Part shown: positions 10,760 through 23,109 of the stretch, piece after piece
Numbering within the stretch: the first letter of the stretch is position 1
How the letters are laid out: the number at the start of each line of letters is the position of its first letter
Assembly (NCBI RefSeq): GCF_042453785.1
Contig: NC_091671.1
Location: 12,532,001 to 12,596,000, forward strand
Direction of reading: 5' to 3'
Source: Malus domestica
Lineage: Eukaryota; Streptophyta; Magnoliopsida; Rosales; Rosaceae
Length of the DNA: 64,000 nt
Made by a program: the position numbers and the translations under genes
Notes under the pieces: generated by a model
What the model was told of the DNA's origin: nothing
What the model saw: only the letters and a program-made list of their open reading frames with translations
Database searches by the model: none

Positions 10760-13498
10760 GGTTTGGCATTTTCCTTGCTGTTAGTTTGATTGTTTTCTTA
10801 CCATAAACCATTGATAATAAGATTCATAAAGGCATTTGAACAAATATGTTACATATGCAATTTAACACCAACCCATTATCGTTCCCTGTATGTTATAATT
10901 TGAGGTGTTGAAATTAGTTGCCTTCTCACATGGCAGCATGATGTGTAAGAACTTTTTTGAGTTCTAGTTTCGTATGCCTTCTCAAAATTTAAACGTGTTT
11001 CCATAATTGTTATCTTTGCTAGTAGTTGCAAGATCCTATCAACCTATATATGTTACACAGATACACCATACCCCTCACTACTTATTGATATTATCACGAA
11101 CCTTTGAAATTGAGTGTGCTATTGACTTGTACCTAGGAAACTCGCGTGGCATGTTGGGATGCACAATGTGATACGTAGTGCAGTCCAATTGAGCATAGCA
11201 ATCTAATTGTTTGGCTGCTGCCATGTTGAGTCAGAATGCCATGAAGGAAAAATACAATCCTTTCTTATTTTGTTCAGAAGCAATTGATGAGATGCAGACA
11301 AAATCAGTTGTAACACATGTAGGGTTTATCCATTTTGTAGTGGTGTTTGCTGGTCATTAGGACAAGAGAAATTGAACACAAAAATGGATTGCTATCATTT
11401 GTTGTTGGTGGATTGTTATTCTTCTTTGCCTCGGTAATTATTATTTTAGGCTGAGAAAAATCATATGAAGAGTGAAAATTTTACGACAAGCATAAAAAAA
11501 AGGTGAGAAATTGTAGTATTAATTATCTGGATGTAATTTCTTGAATTGTTAGTTTTCAAACACTTAATCATGGGCAAAATGATTATTGCACTTCTTTCAA
11601 CAAATAAATAAGCACTAATTAAGCTTGGGTGATTATTGAGGTTTTAGTAGTGACATCTTTTCTCAAAAGCAGCACAATTAGGTCCGCAGCCCCCTTTTTC
11701 TTCCCCTTTAAAAATAAAAAATAAAAATTTCCCTTTCCTAATAAGAAATGAAAAATGTTAGATAGACCAACCTTTTAAACTATATATATAAATTATATGA
11801 TGCGTCATTAATGAGAAATAAACAAGTTAATTAACAGTTAAATAATAATTTAATCATCAACAACCATGCCATATGATTTATAAAAATTTAATTTCATCAA
11901 CAACCATATCATATAATTTATAAAAATTCAATTTGTATAGATGGTTTCTCTAGCATTTACCGATAAGAAATTGAATATGTAAATGTGTCATAATTTAAAA
12001 GCCATAAAGATGCTTTAGTTTATTTGACCTTAAGCACTTATTCACTTAGCTCAAATTGTCATATCCCAATGCTAATCAAGGACATGCAACCACTTTTATT
12101 GGGGAACACAATACTAGCTAGTCCGGACAGTAAAATCATTAGGGTTGTTGTTATATATGATTGCTTCTAACCTAATTTGTTCAAAGTAACTTGATTGTAG
12201 AAAACCATCATTGAGTGTCAAAAGTCTAAGCTTTAAGGGAATAATTCAACATTGCGTCTATAAAACCGAAAATATGTAAGACATGAAGAATTTGAGTTTT
12301 CAAATCTAGAACCTCCGAAAATTAAAACTCTAATACTATGTTAGACGACGATTAAAGTTGTTTAAACCAGAACCTCTAAAAGTATTAGGGTTAGTTACAT
12401 GTTAATAACTTTGTTGAAGTACGACCTTTAGGTTTTAACATGTTTTAGTAGAAACTTCGACGTGAAATAATACTTATTTTGCACATAAACTTATCCAGAT
12501 TCACTCCCTACGAACCAAGCTAGGCCGATGGTCAAAGTGGGTCCATAGTTTCATGACTAGGTTCTCACCAGAAGAAATGATTTGTAGTCTGACTGGGACA
12601 AATGGACCCATAAAATGTCTCTCAAAAGGAGGTTAATATGTTCTAGAGGAAGAATATGGGACTCTGACTAAGTCTTTGGGACCGATCTGCTTCCCTTTCT
12701 CATTGATGTTGTCTACCTTTTGGAGCTTAATTTATGTTTCATCTCATGAATTTGTCTACCACCCTCTCAAGTATGTATGAGCAACTACCAATAGATAAAA
12801 AAGCAAACTATATGAGACAATCTCAATCCTATCTCTCAGACCTATCTACTTTATGTCATCGACTAATTGCATTAGTGAAAAATAAATCAAACATACATAC
12901 ATTGTTAGCAATTTGTGCACTAAAAACACTAGTTATTAACTGGTTAATTAAGCTGGAAGAAGAACTGCCTTGATTAGGTTTCTTGCTTATTCTTTTCTTT
13001 TTCTGATTACTTTTTCTATTTAAAGTTTGATTTAAGATGGTTAGTCAAATATTATGGCTCCGAAAGTGCATGAAATTTTTCATCGTATTCTAATCTCTTT
13101 TAGGAATTCTTATGTTTCTTTTAATCACTTTTCCTATGTTTCAGTCAAGTTAAGCGCCTTCATGTCATTCTTTGAAATTGCATTTCAGAATCTTCAAAAT
13201 TAATTCATATTTCAAGTTCATTCTTCCTTCCATCAGATCAACTTTATTGGAAAATTAAGTTTTTTATTTTCTCACTAAGATTCAAGTTCTAAACTCTGAA
13301 AAATAGATTCAAGCTTGAGTGCATAAAAGTGAGTACATTATTCTGGCCAACCAACCTAATTTACGTTTGAGAAAAATAAAGTGAATTTAGCTTTAGACAA
13401 TGTTTTGGGATTTGAAATGGAAGCTAGATTTGTCAAGGCCCAGATGCTAAGCTCGGATCCTCAATAAAAGAATTAGAAGTTAAGCCCATAATGAGCTC
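10760..13498. other. Intergenic, no gene recognised
   Basis: AT-rich sequence. A 79-codon frame at 12734-12973 has no recognisable family and no supporting splice structure. Two near-identical short blocks around 11865-11935 (TCATCAACAACCATRYCATAT) are a minor local duplication. Confidence 0.5.
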
Positions 13499-13511
13499 AT
13501 TACTTAAACAT

Positions 13512-13675
13512 TTTTTAATAAACGATATTATCTACATTAAGGGAAGAGGGTATACTTAACCTCACAATGGACTAGCAATAATGTGGTTCAAAATCGCCTT
13601 TAACGAAAATCAAACCTAAGACCTCTCACTTACAAGTGAAGAAAAATACTACTAAACCGTAGTACTAAGTAGCTA
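13512..13675 (-). mobile_element. tRNA-derived SINE, minus strand, 12/13-bp TSD
   Basis: On the minus strand it has an A-box-like TAGTACTACGGTTTAGTAG and a B-box-like AGGTTTGATTTTCG, then a TAGATAATATCGTTTATT tail block shared with the 0.9- and 35.2-kb copies. The short poly-A tail appears as T-run on the plus strand at 13511-13516. Flanks ATTACTTAAACAT (13499-13511) and ATTCCTTAAACAT (13676-13688) match at 12 of 13. Confidence 0.7.
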
Positions 13676-14579
13676 ATTCCTTAAACATAAGCGTTACACT
13701 CTTCACAAATATGCACATCTCTTCGAAAAATGTAAAACTACTCCTTATTTTTTATGCTAACTACATTTTAAACCTCCAAGTTTGAAGTGGTTTTCTAAAT
13801 GGTCCATGAGATATCAATTTTGTCACATTGCACTTTGAAGTTTTAAAATTGTATCAATTTATGTGATTTGTCTAATGAATTACTTGAATTTTCATTAAAT
13901 TGGTGAAATGCTGAGATGGAATCCATAATTCAATTGATATGTAAGCCAGGTTTCCACCATATTGACCATAAGTTGTACCAACGCTAATATTTTGGTTCAC
14001 CTTCAAAGTTATGCTAAAATGGTTGAGTAATACTAGGTAACAAAATGTCAGTGTAATCTAAGTTTAATTAGGGGCAAAAGAAAAAGTTAAGAGCACATGT
14101 GGGCTGCGTATAAAAGTACCCGATTTAAAAATTAAAAAAAAATAAAAATAAACGCAGAGCAAAGATGTACAGAATTCGAATTCGTTGTCGGATAGAAGAG
14201 AAGTGAGAAGGCAAAGCAAAACAGGAACAACTATACAAGTTTGTCATGTAAAATTCTATATAACTTGTTGATAAATCGAGAATGATCAATCGATTTATAA
14301 GTATAATTGTGTAAATAAAATGACTGATTAATTCTTCAATTACCAAAACCCTAATTCTCGACTTTGTTCTTGATCTGCGCTAATTTTTCAACCTAGAAAC
14401 AGTAAATACTTATATAAGTTGTGTGTTTGATAATTTTGCAGACAAGAATCGTATCGTAGCCATAGAAGTACAAAGCACTTTCGGGAATGAAAGCGCTTTT
14501 CGTTACGATTTGTGTGGGAGAAAATTTTCGCCTCAAATTGAATTGACGAAAACCTACAAACACAAAGAAAAGAGACATA

Positions 14580-14633
14580 CGGAGTTAGATTAACACCGGT
14601 ATGGTGCGGAGTTAGATTAACACCGGTATGGTG
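14580..14633. repeat. 27-bp unit repeated twice in tandem
   Basis: Two adjacent copies of a unit beginning CGGAGTTAGATTAACACC and ending GGTATGGTG sit exactly at the left edge of the copia LTR. The second copy overlaps the first bases of the LTR. Confidence 0.8.
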
Positions 14634-15083
14634 TTAGCCAAACGGCCTCCAATGCCTAAGTTAAAATGGCTACAGGAAGTAATAGGAGTGTGGTAATAGT
14701 TCTTGATTACCAGAATAAAGTGGTTGGTCTTGGCTATTTAAAGAGAACTGAAGAGTTAACCCTACTCCAGGTTCATTAAACCTGTTAGCAAAGTGTCACC
14801 TATAAGTTTGTGAGTGTCAAGGAGAATAACTTCTTGTTCTTGACAAACTTGTAACCCAGGTTATGAGTTATCATGTTGAGAAAATCACATTCTTACTTGG
14901 CTAAGATTAAGAGTCCTAATAACATGCAATTATATTCAAGGAACTTTATTATGTTTTGACAAGAGTTCAATACCAAGTAGGACTATATCGAAACCCTAAT
15001 TAATGTGGAATATCTGGGTATCAGTTGATAGCCTGATATCAAGGATGATTGTCTATATATTAGGAGGTCCTTGCACTCACAGC

Positions 15084-15361
15084 ACCTATCCCTTTCAAGC
15101 GAAACCCTATTCTAAGCTGGAACTTTTTGGCTGTTGAGTGTAGAAGACCCTGTTCTCATTTCCTGCAGTAATGGTGAGTTCTTCTTCAGGTAAGCATGCT
15201 TCCTTCACATATGTATGTTGTTACCTATCCCTTTCAAGCGAAACCCTATTCTAAGCTGGAACTTTTTGGCTGTTGAGTGTAGAAGACCCTGTTCTCATTT
15301 CCTCCAGTAATGGTGAGTTCTTCTTCAGGTAAGCATGCTTCCTTCACATATGTATGTTGTA
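15084..15361. repeat. 139-bp tandem duplication in the copia LTR
   Basis: The unit starting ACCTATCCCTTTCAAGCG and ending CATATGTATGTTGT occurs at 15084 and again at 15223, differing by about one base (CTGCAG versus CTCCAG). Near identity indicates it is recent compared with the decayed coding region downstream. Confidence 0.85.
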
Positions 15362-15504
15362 ATATATATATATGTATGTATGTATGTATATATATATATA
15401 TGTATGTATGTATGTATGTATATATATATATATGTATGTATGTATGTATGTATATATATATGTATGTATATATATATATATATGTATGTATGTATGTATA
15501 TATA

Positions 15505-15538
<34 letters not shown>
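15361..15538. repeat. Compound (TA)n/(TATG)n microsatellite
   Basis: Alternating runs of TA and TATG/TGTA units form about 178 bp of low-complexity sequence within the LTR, next to the second 139-bp unit, which itself ends in TATGTATGT and may have seeded the expansion. Confidence 0.95.
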
Positions 15539-15574
15539 AGGTTCTATGCATGTAGTGTTTTAACGGCTTACATG

Positions 15575-15586
15575 TGGTATGAGAGC
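15575..15586 (+). promoter_or_regulatory. Copia primer-binding site (initiator tRNA-Met)
   Basis: TGGTATGAGAGC differs by one base from TGGTATCAGAGC, the site complementary to the 3' end of plant initiator methionine tRNA that primes reverse transcription in most copia elements. It lies 2 bases after the LTR end, the expected spacing. Confidence 0.75.
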
Positions 15587-16246
15587 ACACACTGTTGTGT
15601 TTAGAATCGTTATAAGCACAAGAATATAATTAACAAGTTTTTTTTTATCCTGATAAAAGACTTCCGCATTTTGAAATTGATATAATTGTTGCCTATTACA
15701 AATATGCACCAAGTTATTAAACTAACATCTTAATTCACTTATACACACGTATATTTATATGTGTACATATACCTGTTCTGCAAAAAATTTCTTCAGGAAA
15801 GTGAAGGAGTATCTCCAGACCTTGAGAACCAAAACCAAATGATTTGCTATCACTAAATGACTTGACAGACAAATCTATTTTGTGAATCATGATCAATTTC
15901 AACTAAAAAGTGTTTGTATCATGTTTTTAATTTATCTGTTCAAGTTGAACATAATGACTAAACTAATGGTGAATATATTTTGAGATAATTCTAAAGAATT
16001 CTTATATTCAGTCATGTTTAAATTGGTGTATAAGTGAGATGCAAAATTAATATTGATGCAATTTTATTTGCTCAAAAGTGTTAAAATTGTGTCGCATATA
16101 TGAAACTTTGTATTTTAGTTGTGCAAATCCTAATATAATCAGCTTTCGGTCCAAAGATGTGACTAGAATTATATGATTTTGATATCATTAATTGTTCATA
16201 TTTTGGAGTTTTAATGATGAACTTATAAGAATAACTAACGAACGTT

Positions 16247-18616
16247 ATGGTTGATGCAGCCATGACTTCTATTAACTTCTCCAACATTGAAACCTTAACT
16301 GGTTCCAACTATAAGAGGTGGAAAGAATACCTGGAGATAGCTCTTGGCATAATGGATTTTGACTTGGCCTTAAGAGAAGACAAACCTGCTGCAATAACTG
16401 ATACAAGCACAGCAAAAGAAAGATTGAAGTTTGCTCAATGGGAGAAGGCAAACAAAATGGCTCTTATGATTATGAGGAGGGCCATGACAAGCAGTGTGAA
16501 AGTTGGCATTCCAAAGAGTGACAGTGCATAAGAATTTTTCAATGCAGTGGGAAACAAATTCAAGGAATCAAAGAAAGCTAAAACTGGGAATTTTCTCACA
16601 AAACTGACATCCATGAAGTTTGATGGTGTTGGTAGTGTGAGAGAACACATTCTGAAAATGTCAGACATAGCACAGAAGCTGAAAGACCTGGAGCATCCAT
16701 TGACAGACCAGTTTTTAGTGCATATGGCGTTAAATTAATTTCCATGTGTGCACAAAAAGAGCTGAGGCAACGAACTCATAAAGTGGAGACTGTGAACCTT
16801 GTTCACATTGCAAAGGGCAAACATGCTGCAGTTGATCAGTCATATGTAGTTGCTGGTAAGCATAAGAAAAACTCAAATTTTTCTTATTTTAAAAATATTA
16901 ACCCCCTTAAACGATCTCAAAAGTTTAAAGCCACTCTTGAAGCACTAAAACCTTGTTATTTCTGCAAATAAGTTGGTCACCTAAGGAAAGATTGCACTGG
17001 TTTTAAAATTTGGCTTGTTAAGAAAGGTAATGAAATCAATGTTTATGTTTGTTTTGAGTCAAATTTAATTTATGTTCCTCCTTTTAGTTGGTGGTTTGAT
17101 ACTGGTTGCTCAATTCACATTACAAATACCTTTCAGGGCTTATCAAAACTAAGGGAGATAAATAATTAAGTTTACAATGTTTTTGTTGGGAATGGGAGCA
17201 AAGTAGCAGTCGAGTCCATTGGCAGTGTTTCTTTAAAGCTTTCTTTTGGTTTCATTTTGTTTTTAAGTCCAATACTCTATGTACCTTCTATGAGAAGGAA
17301 TTTGATTTTAGCTTCTAAGTTAGTTAAATCTGGTTATACTTTTATTGGAGACAATGAAAGTGTAAGACTTTTTCATTCGAATAAATTGGATACGTTGCTT
17401 GGTTATGCTTCCCTTCATGTTGATATATGGCCATTACAATGTGAGTATTTAGATGAATGCTTTATAGTTTGTCATATTGGTTCCAAAAGACTATTTCAAA
17501 ATGAAAACTCTCCTACAATTTGGCATAAAAGACTCGGCCACATATCCAAAGAAACACTTGTGATTTTAACAAAACAAAATCTCATACCAAATCTTGATTT
17601 TGAAAAGCTCCCAACTTGCATTGATTGTTTCAAAGGGAAAATGACCAATACCAGAAAATTAGGATCCACAAGAAGCAACCAACTTTTAGAGATAATACAT
17701 ACAGACGTGTGTGGCCCCTTCCCAAACAAAACAATCTATGGAAATTCGTATTTTGTCACCTTCATTGACAATTTTTAGAGATATTGTTATGTGTTCCTTA
17801 TGTTGGAAAAGTCTTTTGTTCTTGATTGTTTTAAAATATACAAAACTGAATTTGAAAACCAACTTGAAAAGGAAATTAATATAGTGAGATCGGATAAGGG
17901 TGGTGAGTATTTTGGCAGGTTTACGGAGACTGGACAACATAAGGGAGCCTTTGCATCTTACCTTGAAGCATTAAGAATTGTTGCTCAGTATACTACTCCA
18001 GGAACTCCACATCATAACGGAGTGGCAGAAAGAAAAAATAGGACCTTGAAGAACATGATTCGATCCATGTTTTCGAGGTCTAAGCTTCCAATTTTTGTGT
18101 GGGGAGAAGCACTCAAAACAACCAACTATACACTCAGTAAGGTTCCAAGCAAATCTGTCAAAGTTATACCTTTCGAAACTTTGACAGGTAGGAGGCCAAT
18201 TTTCAATCACTTCCATGTCTGGGGATGTAGGATTGAGGAATGTTTTATCAACCCTCAAAAGAGGAAGTTGGATCCAAGAACTGTAAGTTGCAAGTTTATT
18301 GGACATGCTGACAAATCCAAATGTTTTAAATTCTATTGTCTTGATTTTCACACTAGAATTCAAGAGACCAACAATGCAAAATTCATTGAAGATCTAGAAG
18401 AAGAAATAGTGCAACATAGCAGCTTAATTTTTGAAGAAATTGGAAGTGAACTCAAACAGCCTCCTGCAACAAATGATGCATCGTTACTTGTGAATCAAGA
18501 AACTTCATTTTCTCCCCATCATTATTCTCCAAGATGCTCAGCCAGTAAATACTACATTGTTTCCAGAACCAGTTCATGATCACAACCCTGAACAAGAAGT
18601 TCTTGAGCACCAATAA
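16247..18616 (+). pseudogene. Degenerate copia gag-pol, truncated after integrase
   Basis: Domain order and motifs identify Ty1/copia. The gag start is at about 16247-16740 (FSNIETLTGSNYKRWKEYLE), a broken CCHC zinc knuckle at about 16948-17000 (CYFCK, stop, VGHLRKDC), and an aspartic protease at about 17089 (WWFDTGCSIHIT; the usual DSG is DTG). The GAG-pre-integrase zinc domain follows (WHKRLGHISKETL, CIDCFKGK), then the integrase core (HTDVCGPFPNKTIYGNSYF; SDKGGEYFG; TPHHNGVAERKNRTLKNMI). In-frame stops occur at about 16529, 16736, 16969, 17167 and 17776. Reverse transcriptase, RNase H and 3' LTR are absent: similarity ends near 18616. It cannot make a polyprotein. The 5' LTR and PBS belong to it. 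Confidence 0.9.
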
Positions 18617-19370
18617 ACATATTTTGCCATTTGGTTTGTAGAAATAATCATTATTCATTAACGACAACATATTGATCATATATCTACAACACAAAGATGA
18701 TATAATAATGACTTATCATATACCTCCATCACCACATATTAAAACAGATTCAAATTGTGGATTTTTATGCCTCTATCTGGAAGGAATGTGTAATGCCTAG
18801 TTCTAAAACGTGATGTGCACTTTGTTTGGAGGTTGAATTTTTCATTGTTTTATTTTCGTGCAATAATGTAAATGTACGGAATTTTTCTTCTTCTTTGTGA
18901 TACAACAACCTCTATACTCTGTTGGTTTATTTTGAAAGATAACTTCTTCTTGTGATGATAATGTTTCGTTGTTTGAAACTTTCAAAGAACTTTCTCCGCA
19001 TATGCATGATTCCAGGAATTACTGTTTATTCAATAGCCATTGGTATGGTGGACCTTTGGTACGTTCACCCTACGTACTCATTATGTGTGCATAGATACAC
19101 TATCTAATTTGACCCCCTATGCATGTGACTGCGGTAAAAGGCTGCATGCGGCTAAATCTAGGCTTCCTGACACATATCTTGCTTCAAATCAGTACAAAGC
19201 AACAATGTGAGTTTCCAGCTGCCTAGTGCTTTAATTATTGTCATTTGTTTTGCTGCAATGGAAAATGGAATAATGGGATTGTTATCAAATTTTTTTCCAT
19301 CTATGCTTTGGATATATGTTCAAGTCATAATTGTAGGATAACAAGCACGTTTTGGTTATCTTTATTTTTC
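18617..19370. other. Intergenic, no gene recognised
   Basis: This follows the truncated copia element. No 3' LTR resembling 14632-15572 was found. A few polypyrimidine-AG sites occur but no supported exon. Confidence 0.5.
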
Positions 19371-19377
19371 TTGCCTA

Positions 19378-20892
19378 TTGTGTGTGTCTAACCGCATGCA
19401 TGTACTATGTCGTCCTGGTATCCCTCATGGAAAATTTGCTAATTTTATTCAAAATTGTGTTGGGAAAGTTAGAATTCATATAGGTGATCCTATGTTTGTC
19501 TATTTCAACAACATTAAACCTCCCACTGACAAGCAGGGCTGTAGTTCATTTTTGTTTCAGTCATAACAATACTCATCTTGATTCCAATTGTAGTTTTACT
19601 AACTCTTCTTCTTTCCCTGTTACATGGACCTTGAAGTCTAATGTTGATGATGCACATAAGGGTAGAGATGGATTTCTTCACATGACCTATAGTGGAGGAA
19701 AAGAGAAAGGAGTACTCAGTAGACGCAGTGATATGTTACAATTAAGAATCTTAGTGAATTATATACGTTTACTTTTTAGCAATGTTTTAAAAATGCACCT
19801 TGAGGTGAGTCTAGGCGGCTTTGGAGGCAGAGCAGGAGTGATAACACCTCTGCCCAGCGGGAGTAGGCTAAAACTCACCTAAATGTGGTCGAGGTACACC
19901 TGAAGGCAGTTGACTAGTGTTCCCAGATCCATTAGCAACCTGAAATTGAAGTCAAAGGCTCTGTTGGCTGGGTTTAGGGTTGCAATATGCGGTGGCGTCT
20001 TCGTAAAGAAGAAGAAGAAATTGTTATGTTGTATTTCTAAAGACTCTGGCCTAAAACAACATCGTTTTAGCTAAGTATATTTTTTTTTAAACTCACTGCA
20101 GTTGCCTATTCTTTTTTCAATAACCTACCACATTTTGTTTCTTTTAACAACCCATAATGGTCCTTGTATTTTTATAACTCACAGCAGTCCCCAATTATTT
20201 AGGTCCAATAAGGTTTTGCCTCACGTCTCAAGACTTTCGCCTAAGTGGGCTATCCATGAAATGCATCGTCTATGCCTTCGCCTTTTAAAACATTGCTTTC
20301 TGGATATTCAATGGACTTCTATTGTAATTTGAGCCTTTTATGTAGTTGATTGTGGAGTTTGGCCATGAATTCAATGACAGATTCCTGGCAAGGTTACCAA
20401 TACGAGGAAGTTAGTTATCTATTCCCTTGTCCTTTAAATATCTCAATTTGTATTTGCTACGATGGAACAAGATTATTCCTTTCTCTTTACGCTTGTAGGA
20501 TAAAAGGGTTTGAGCCTTATTCAACGCCCATGGTCTGTTGGATCCTTGGAATGACAATACAAACAAGTTGTTTATGGTAAGAATTTAAGCTGAATAAATT
20601 ATGATTGCATCCTACATTCCAGTGACACACAGAGTAGGATCAGCTTAAGAAACAGGTTAAGCTCGAGGAAAGATCTGTTGCTGATTTATTACCTAACAAT
20701 GACCCTTGCTTGGAAGTAGACGAGATAAATGCCTGGAAATTAAATAAGAGTGAACTAGATCATATACCAGTAAGAATTTCACTGCATCAAATGTGTTTAT
20801 TTCCTCCTGTTCAGGCTAGATCTGTCCCTCGCATAACTCCCCAGGGTCTTACATGTCGGGCAAGGTTTGCTGCTTTGTGTGCTATAATATGA
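19378..20892 (+). pseudogene. Decayed gene fragments of unknown family, first set
   Basis: I do not recognise the family. Several stretches look like old exons on the plus strand: 19410-19560 (GIPHGKFANFIQNCVGKV), 19640-19715 (GRDGFLHMTYSGGKEKGV), about 20345-20400 (IVEFGHEFNDRFLARLPI), about 20495-20577 (ALFNAHGLLDPWNDN, after CTTGTAG and ending before GTAAG) and about 20660-20860 (KLEERSVADLLPNND; LEVDEINAWKLNKSELDHIP). They are split by stops and by a 516-bp hAT element. Protein-like composition, splice-like borders and echoes near 22.0-22.6 kb suggest a dead or heavily rearranged gene. A functional gene with unusual introns cannot be excluded. Confidence 0.4.
19780..20295. mobile_element. 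Non-autonomous hAT-like element, 516 bp
   Basis: Ends are CAATGTTTTAAAAATGC and, inverted, CAATGTTTTAAAAGGCG, a common plant hAT terminus. Flanks CTTTTTAG (19772-19779) and CTTTCTGG (20296-20303) match at 6 of 8, the size of a hAT target duplication. The interior has no transposase. It interrupts the decayed gene fragments. Confidence 0.65.
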
Positions 20893-21965
20893 ATTTGCTA
20901 TTAGTTTGAATGGTGCCTTTGTGGGGCCTTTGTTAGGCCTTGAGGCTCACAAACAAAACTAATATAGATATGAGCGTGCCACTATTATCTTTGTATAATA
21001 GATTGTTCTTTTTTGGTTATTAACTGGGTTAATTACTTGCACCACAAGTTACTTAGACTTTTTGATCTTACTAGATTGTTACAAATGGGTTAAGTCTGTA
21101 TAAGGTTCTTTTTCTGGCCTTGTAAACAATGACTTTTACTCATAATATTGTATGTCCAGTTAAAGGGAGTTCAAGGCCCTTCCAACTATTATTTTATTAC
21201 AGTTAACACTAAAGAAGCACGGTTAATTAGTTTAGCTAGATTAATCACGAATGAACTTTGAAAAGCAGCTCAAATTGGTTAAAACATAAAGAAATATGCA
21301 TTAAACAACATATCTACTTTATGTAAGCATAAACAAAAGAGACTCGGACAAGATAATAACCTTGTCATTAAAGGTTCAACTTCTTACAGCCACCTCTCTT
21401 TGTGTTTTACAAGGGTTGCAATCTTTAGAGAATGAAAGGTAAAACGGGTTTACAAAAGGGATTCGATACTATAACGCTAGGGAAAAGTAGCTGAGCTTCT
21501 AAGACTTGACAAAAGATGGCTTTCTAAGATGGACCTATGACTAAAAGAGATGAGTGTGGGCATACTAAAGCTTTCTGGTTTCTTGCTTGTTTGAGAGCAA
21601 AATGAGATGTCTTTTGATTGATTGGTTGAGTATCTTTGTCTCTGGTGTCCCTTGTTGCTTTTATAGACCTTTTAATCCGCATGTCCAAGCCTTGCCTTTT
21701 GATGATAGCCTCTGGATCATGGTGAGTCACCACTTTATTTACCTATCAGTACCCTTAAAAAGTACTTTTTATTGGGGATGAGCTGCCCTCTGTCGCCCAT
21801 CACTTATCGCATAGGTTTGTTGCTTATTCTTTGCCAAAATGATTTTTAATTTTTTTGGGCTGTCGACTTGTCCGAGCCCAATCCTCCCTTCGCTTTTTGT
21901 GTTCTTAGGCCTTCATTCTCCCTCAGCCCAGCGTTAAATATGCACTCAAACACCTCCTATGCATT
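20893..21965. other. Intergenic or intron-like sequence
   Basis: I see nothing identifiable. Frames at 21524-21781 on both strands overlap one another and lack family resemblance. Confidence 0.5.
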
Positions 21966-22592
21966 CAGTGGATGTAATACCATGTTGTAATTTGAGCCTC
22001 TGTGCAGTGCAGGTGAGTATGAAGGATCCAAGCAGTGACATTCCTGACATTTACATGAAGAAGTTAGTTCCCGATTATCTTTTGCTTTTAGTTTTCTTGA
22101 TTTTTATTCCCATAATTGAATAGGTAGTCCCCTTTTTCACGTATGCTTTTGGTATATCATATGTTACGAAGTCCGTCAGCGAAAAAAAGGGAAGAGAAAC
22201 AAAAAAAGATATACAACTTCTTTTAGATGAAGGGGTTCTCACACAGATTTATTGCATATCCTGTGTTTGTGACTGCAGATACCTTCTCCATGGTGATACG
22301 CTTCTAAGAGAACTTATGGATTTTATTCGGGAGCATATTGAGGGGAAGGAAAGAAGACCATGGAAAAAGGCTTTGTTTTTCTGTTTCTGTTTCAACAAAT
22401 TTATTTTTTAGGCTGCAATCGACATAATGATATCCATCCATCTTGTTCCCAAATTGTTTTAATAACTCTAATTCTTCCAATATTATTACACACAAGTACC
22501 TTGATGCCTGTAATCGATAAGGAAAATCCGGATGATGACGGATTTCTTAACATCACCTACAGTGGACAAGAGAAAGGAGGCTGGACAAATTA
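21966..22592 (+). pseudogene. Decayed gene fragments, second set
   Basis: An intron-like end at about 21985-22015 (TTGTAATTTGAGCC, then TGCAG) repeats one at 20327-20344. It is followed by exon-like KDPSSDIPDIYMKK (about 22020-22065), YLLHGDTLLRELMDFIREHI (after TGCAG at about 22279) and DDDGFLNITYSGQEKGG (about 22535-22590). The last echoes DGFLHMTYSGGKEKG in the first set, so the two sets look like diverged copies of part of one gene. The family is unknown to me. Confidence 0.35.
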
Positions 22593-22744
22593 AGAGCTAG
22601 GAGTCAGTGATGTGACCTACTTAAATGATGGTATATAGTTCAGGACTTACTTACTTATACCGAGACTGATGACATTGCGTTGGACTTTAAATGCATCGAG
22701 TTGAAATATTTTTATCCTGTTATTATTTGTCTAACTTTTCGATA

Positions 22745-22857
22745 ATATTTTCTGAACTATTTTCAGTTTACATGAAGTGGGATTTGAACTCGGGTTTAAG
22801 GAAGTAGGCACAATGCCGTAGCCAAGTGTCCTAAACCGCTTTGCTAAACTTGGTCCT
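22745..22857 (-). mobile_element. tRNA-like SINE fragment
   Basis: Read on the minus strand it has AGCGGTTTAGGACACTTGG (A-box region) and CGAGTTCAAATCCCAC (B box), spaced as in a tRNA-derived promoter. No tail or target duplication is clear, and no cloverleaf can be completed, so it is not called a tRNA gene. Confidence 0.4.
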
Positions 22858-23109
22858 TATTTTTATATAAGTTGGACCATGTGCTAATATTTGGCCTCAC
22901 CTTAAAATTCACACTAAAAAGGTCTTGAAAGAGTCGCGAGTAGTCAAACATTCCTATCACCTAATGTCACCTAATGTAAATAATCAAATAATCATACAAT
23001 TATATTAATGCACTCCTGAATCTGATCGTATATATCCTAAGAGAGTAATTTACAGCACAGATCATCCATTCACACTATTTTAAAGTCCCTAGTTGTATGG
23101 ATTCTCCAT

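Larger units (their letters stand above)
14632..15572 (+). mobile_element. 5' LTR of a truncated copia element
   Basis: About 941 bp with TG...CA ends (TGTTAGCCAAACGG to AACGGCTTACA), followed two bases later by a primer-binding site. A TATTTAAAG near 14736 could be the TATA box. Inside are a 139-bp tandem duplication (from 15084 and from 15223) and a long TA/TATG array at 15361-15538, both likely late additions. The long reading frames over the array on both strands encode only Tyr/Ile/Cys/Met repeats and are artefacts. Confidence 0.65.

Noticed and set aside
15246..15604. Three overlapping frames of 81-114 codons rich in Tyr, Ile, Met, Thr and His on both strands
   Set aside because: They are translations of the TATG/TA microsatellite in the copia LTR.
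22745..22857. A tRNA gene on the minus strand
   Set aside because: A and B boxes are present but acceptor and anticodon stems cannot be formed; a SINE fragment is more likely.
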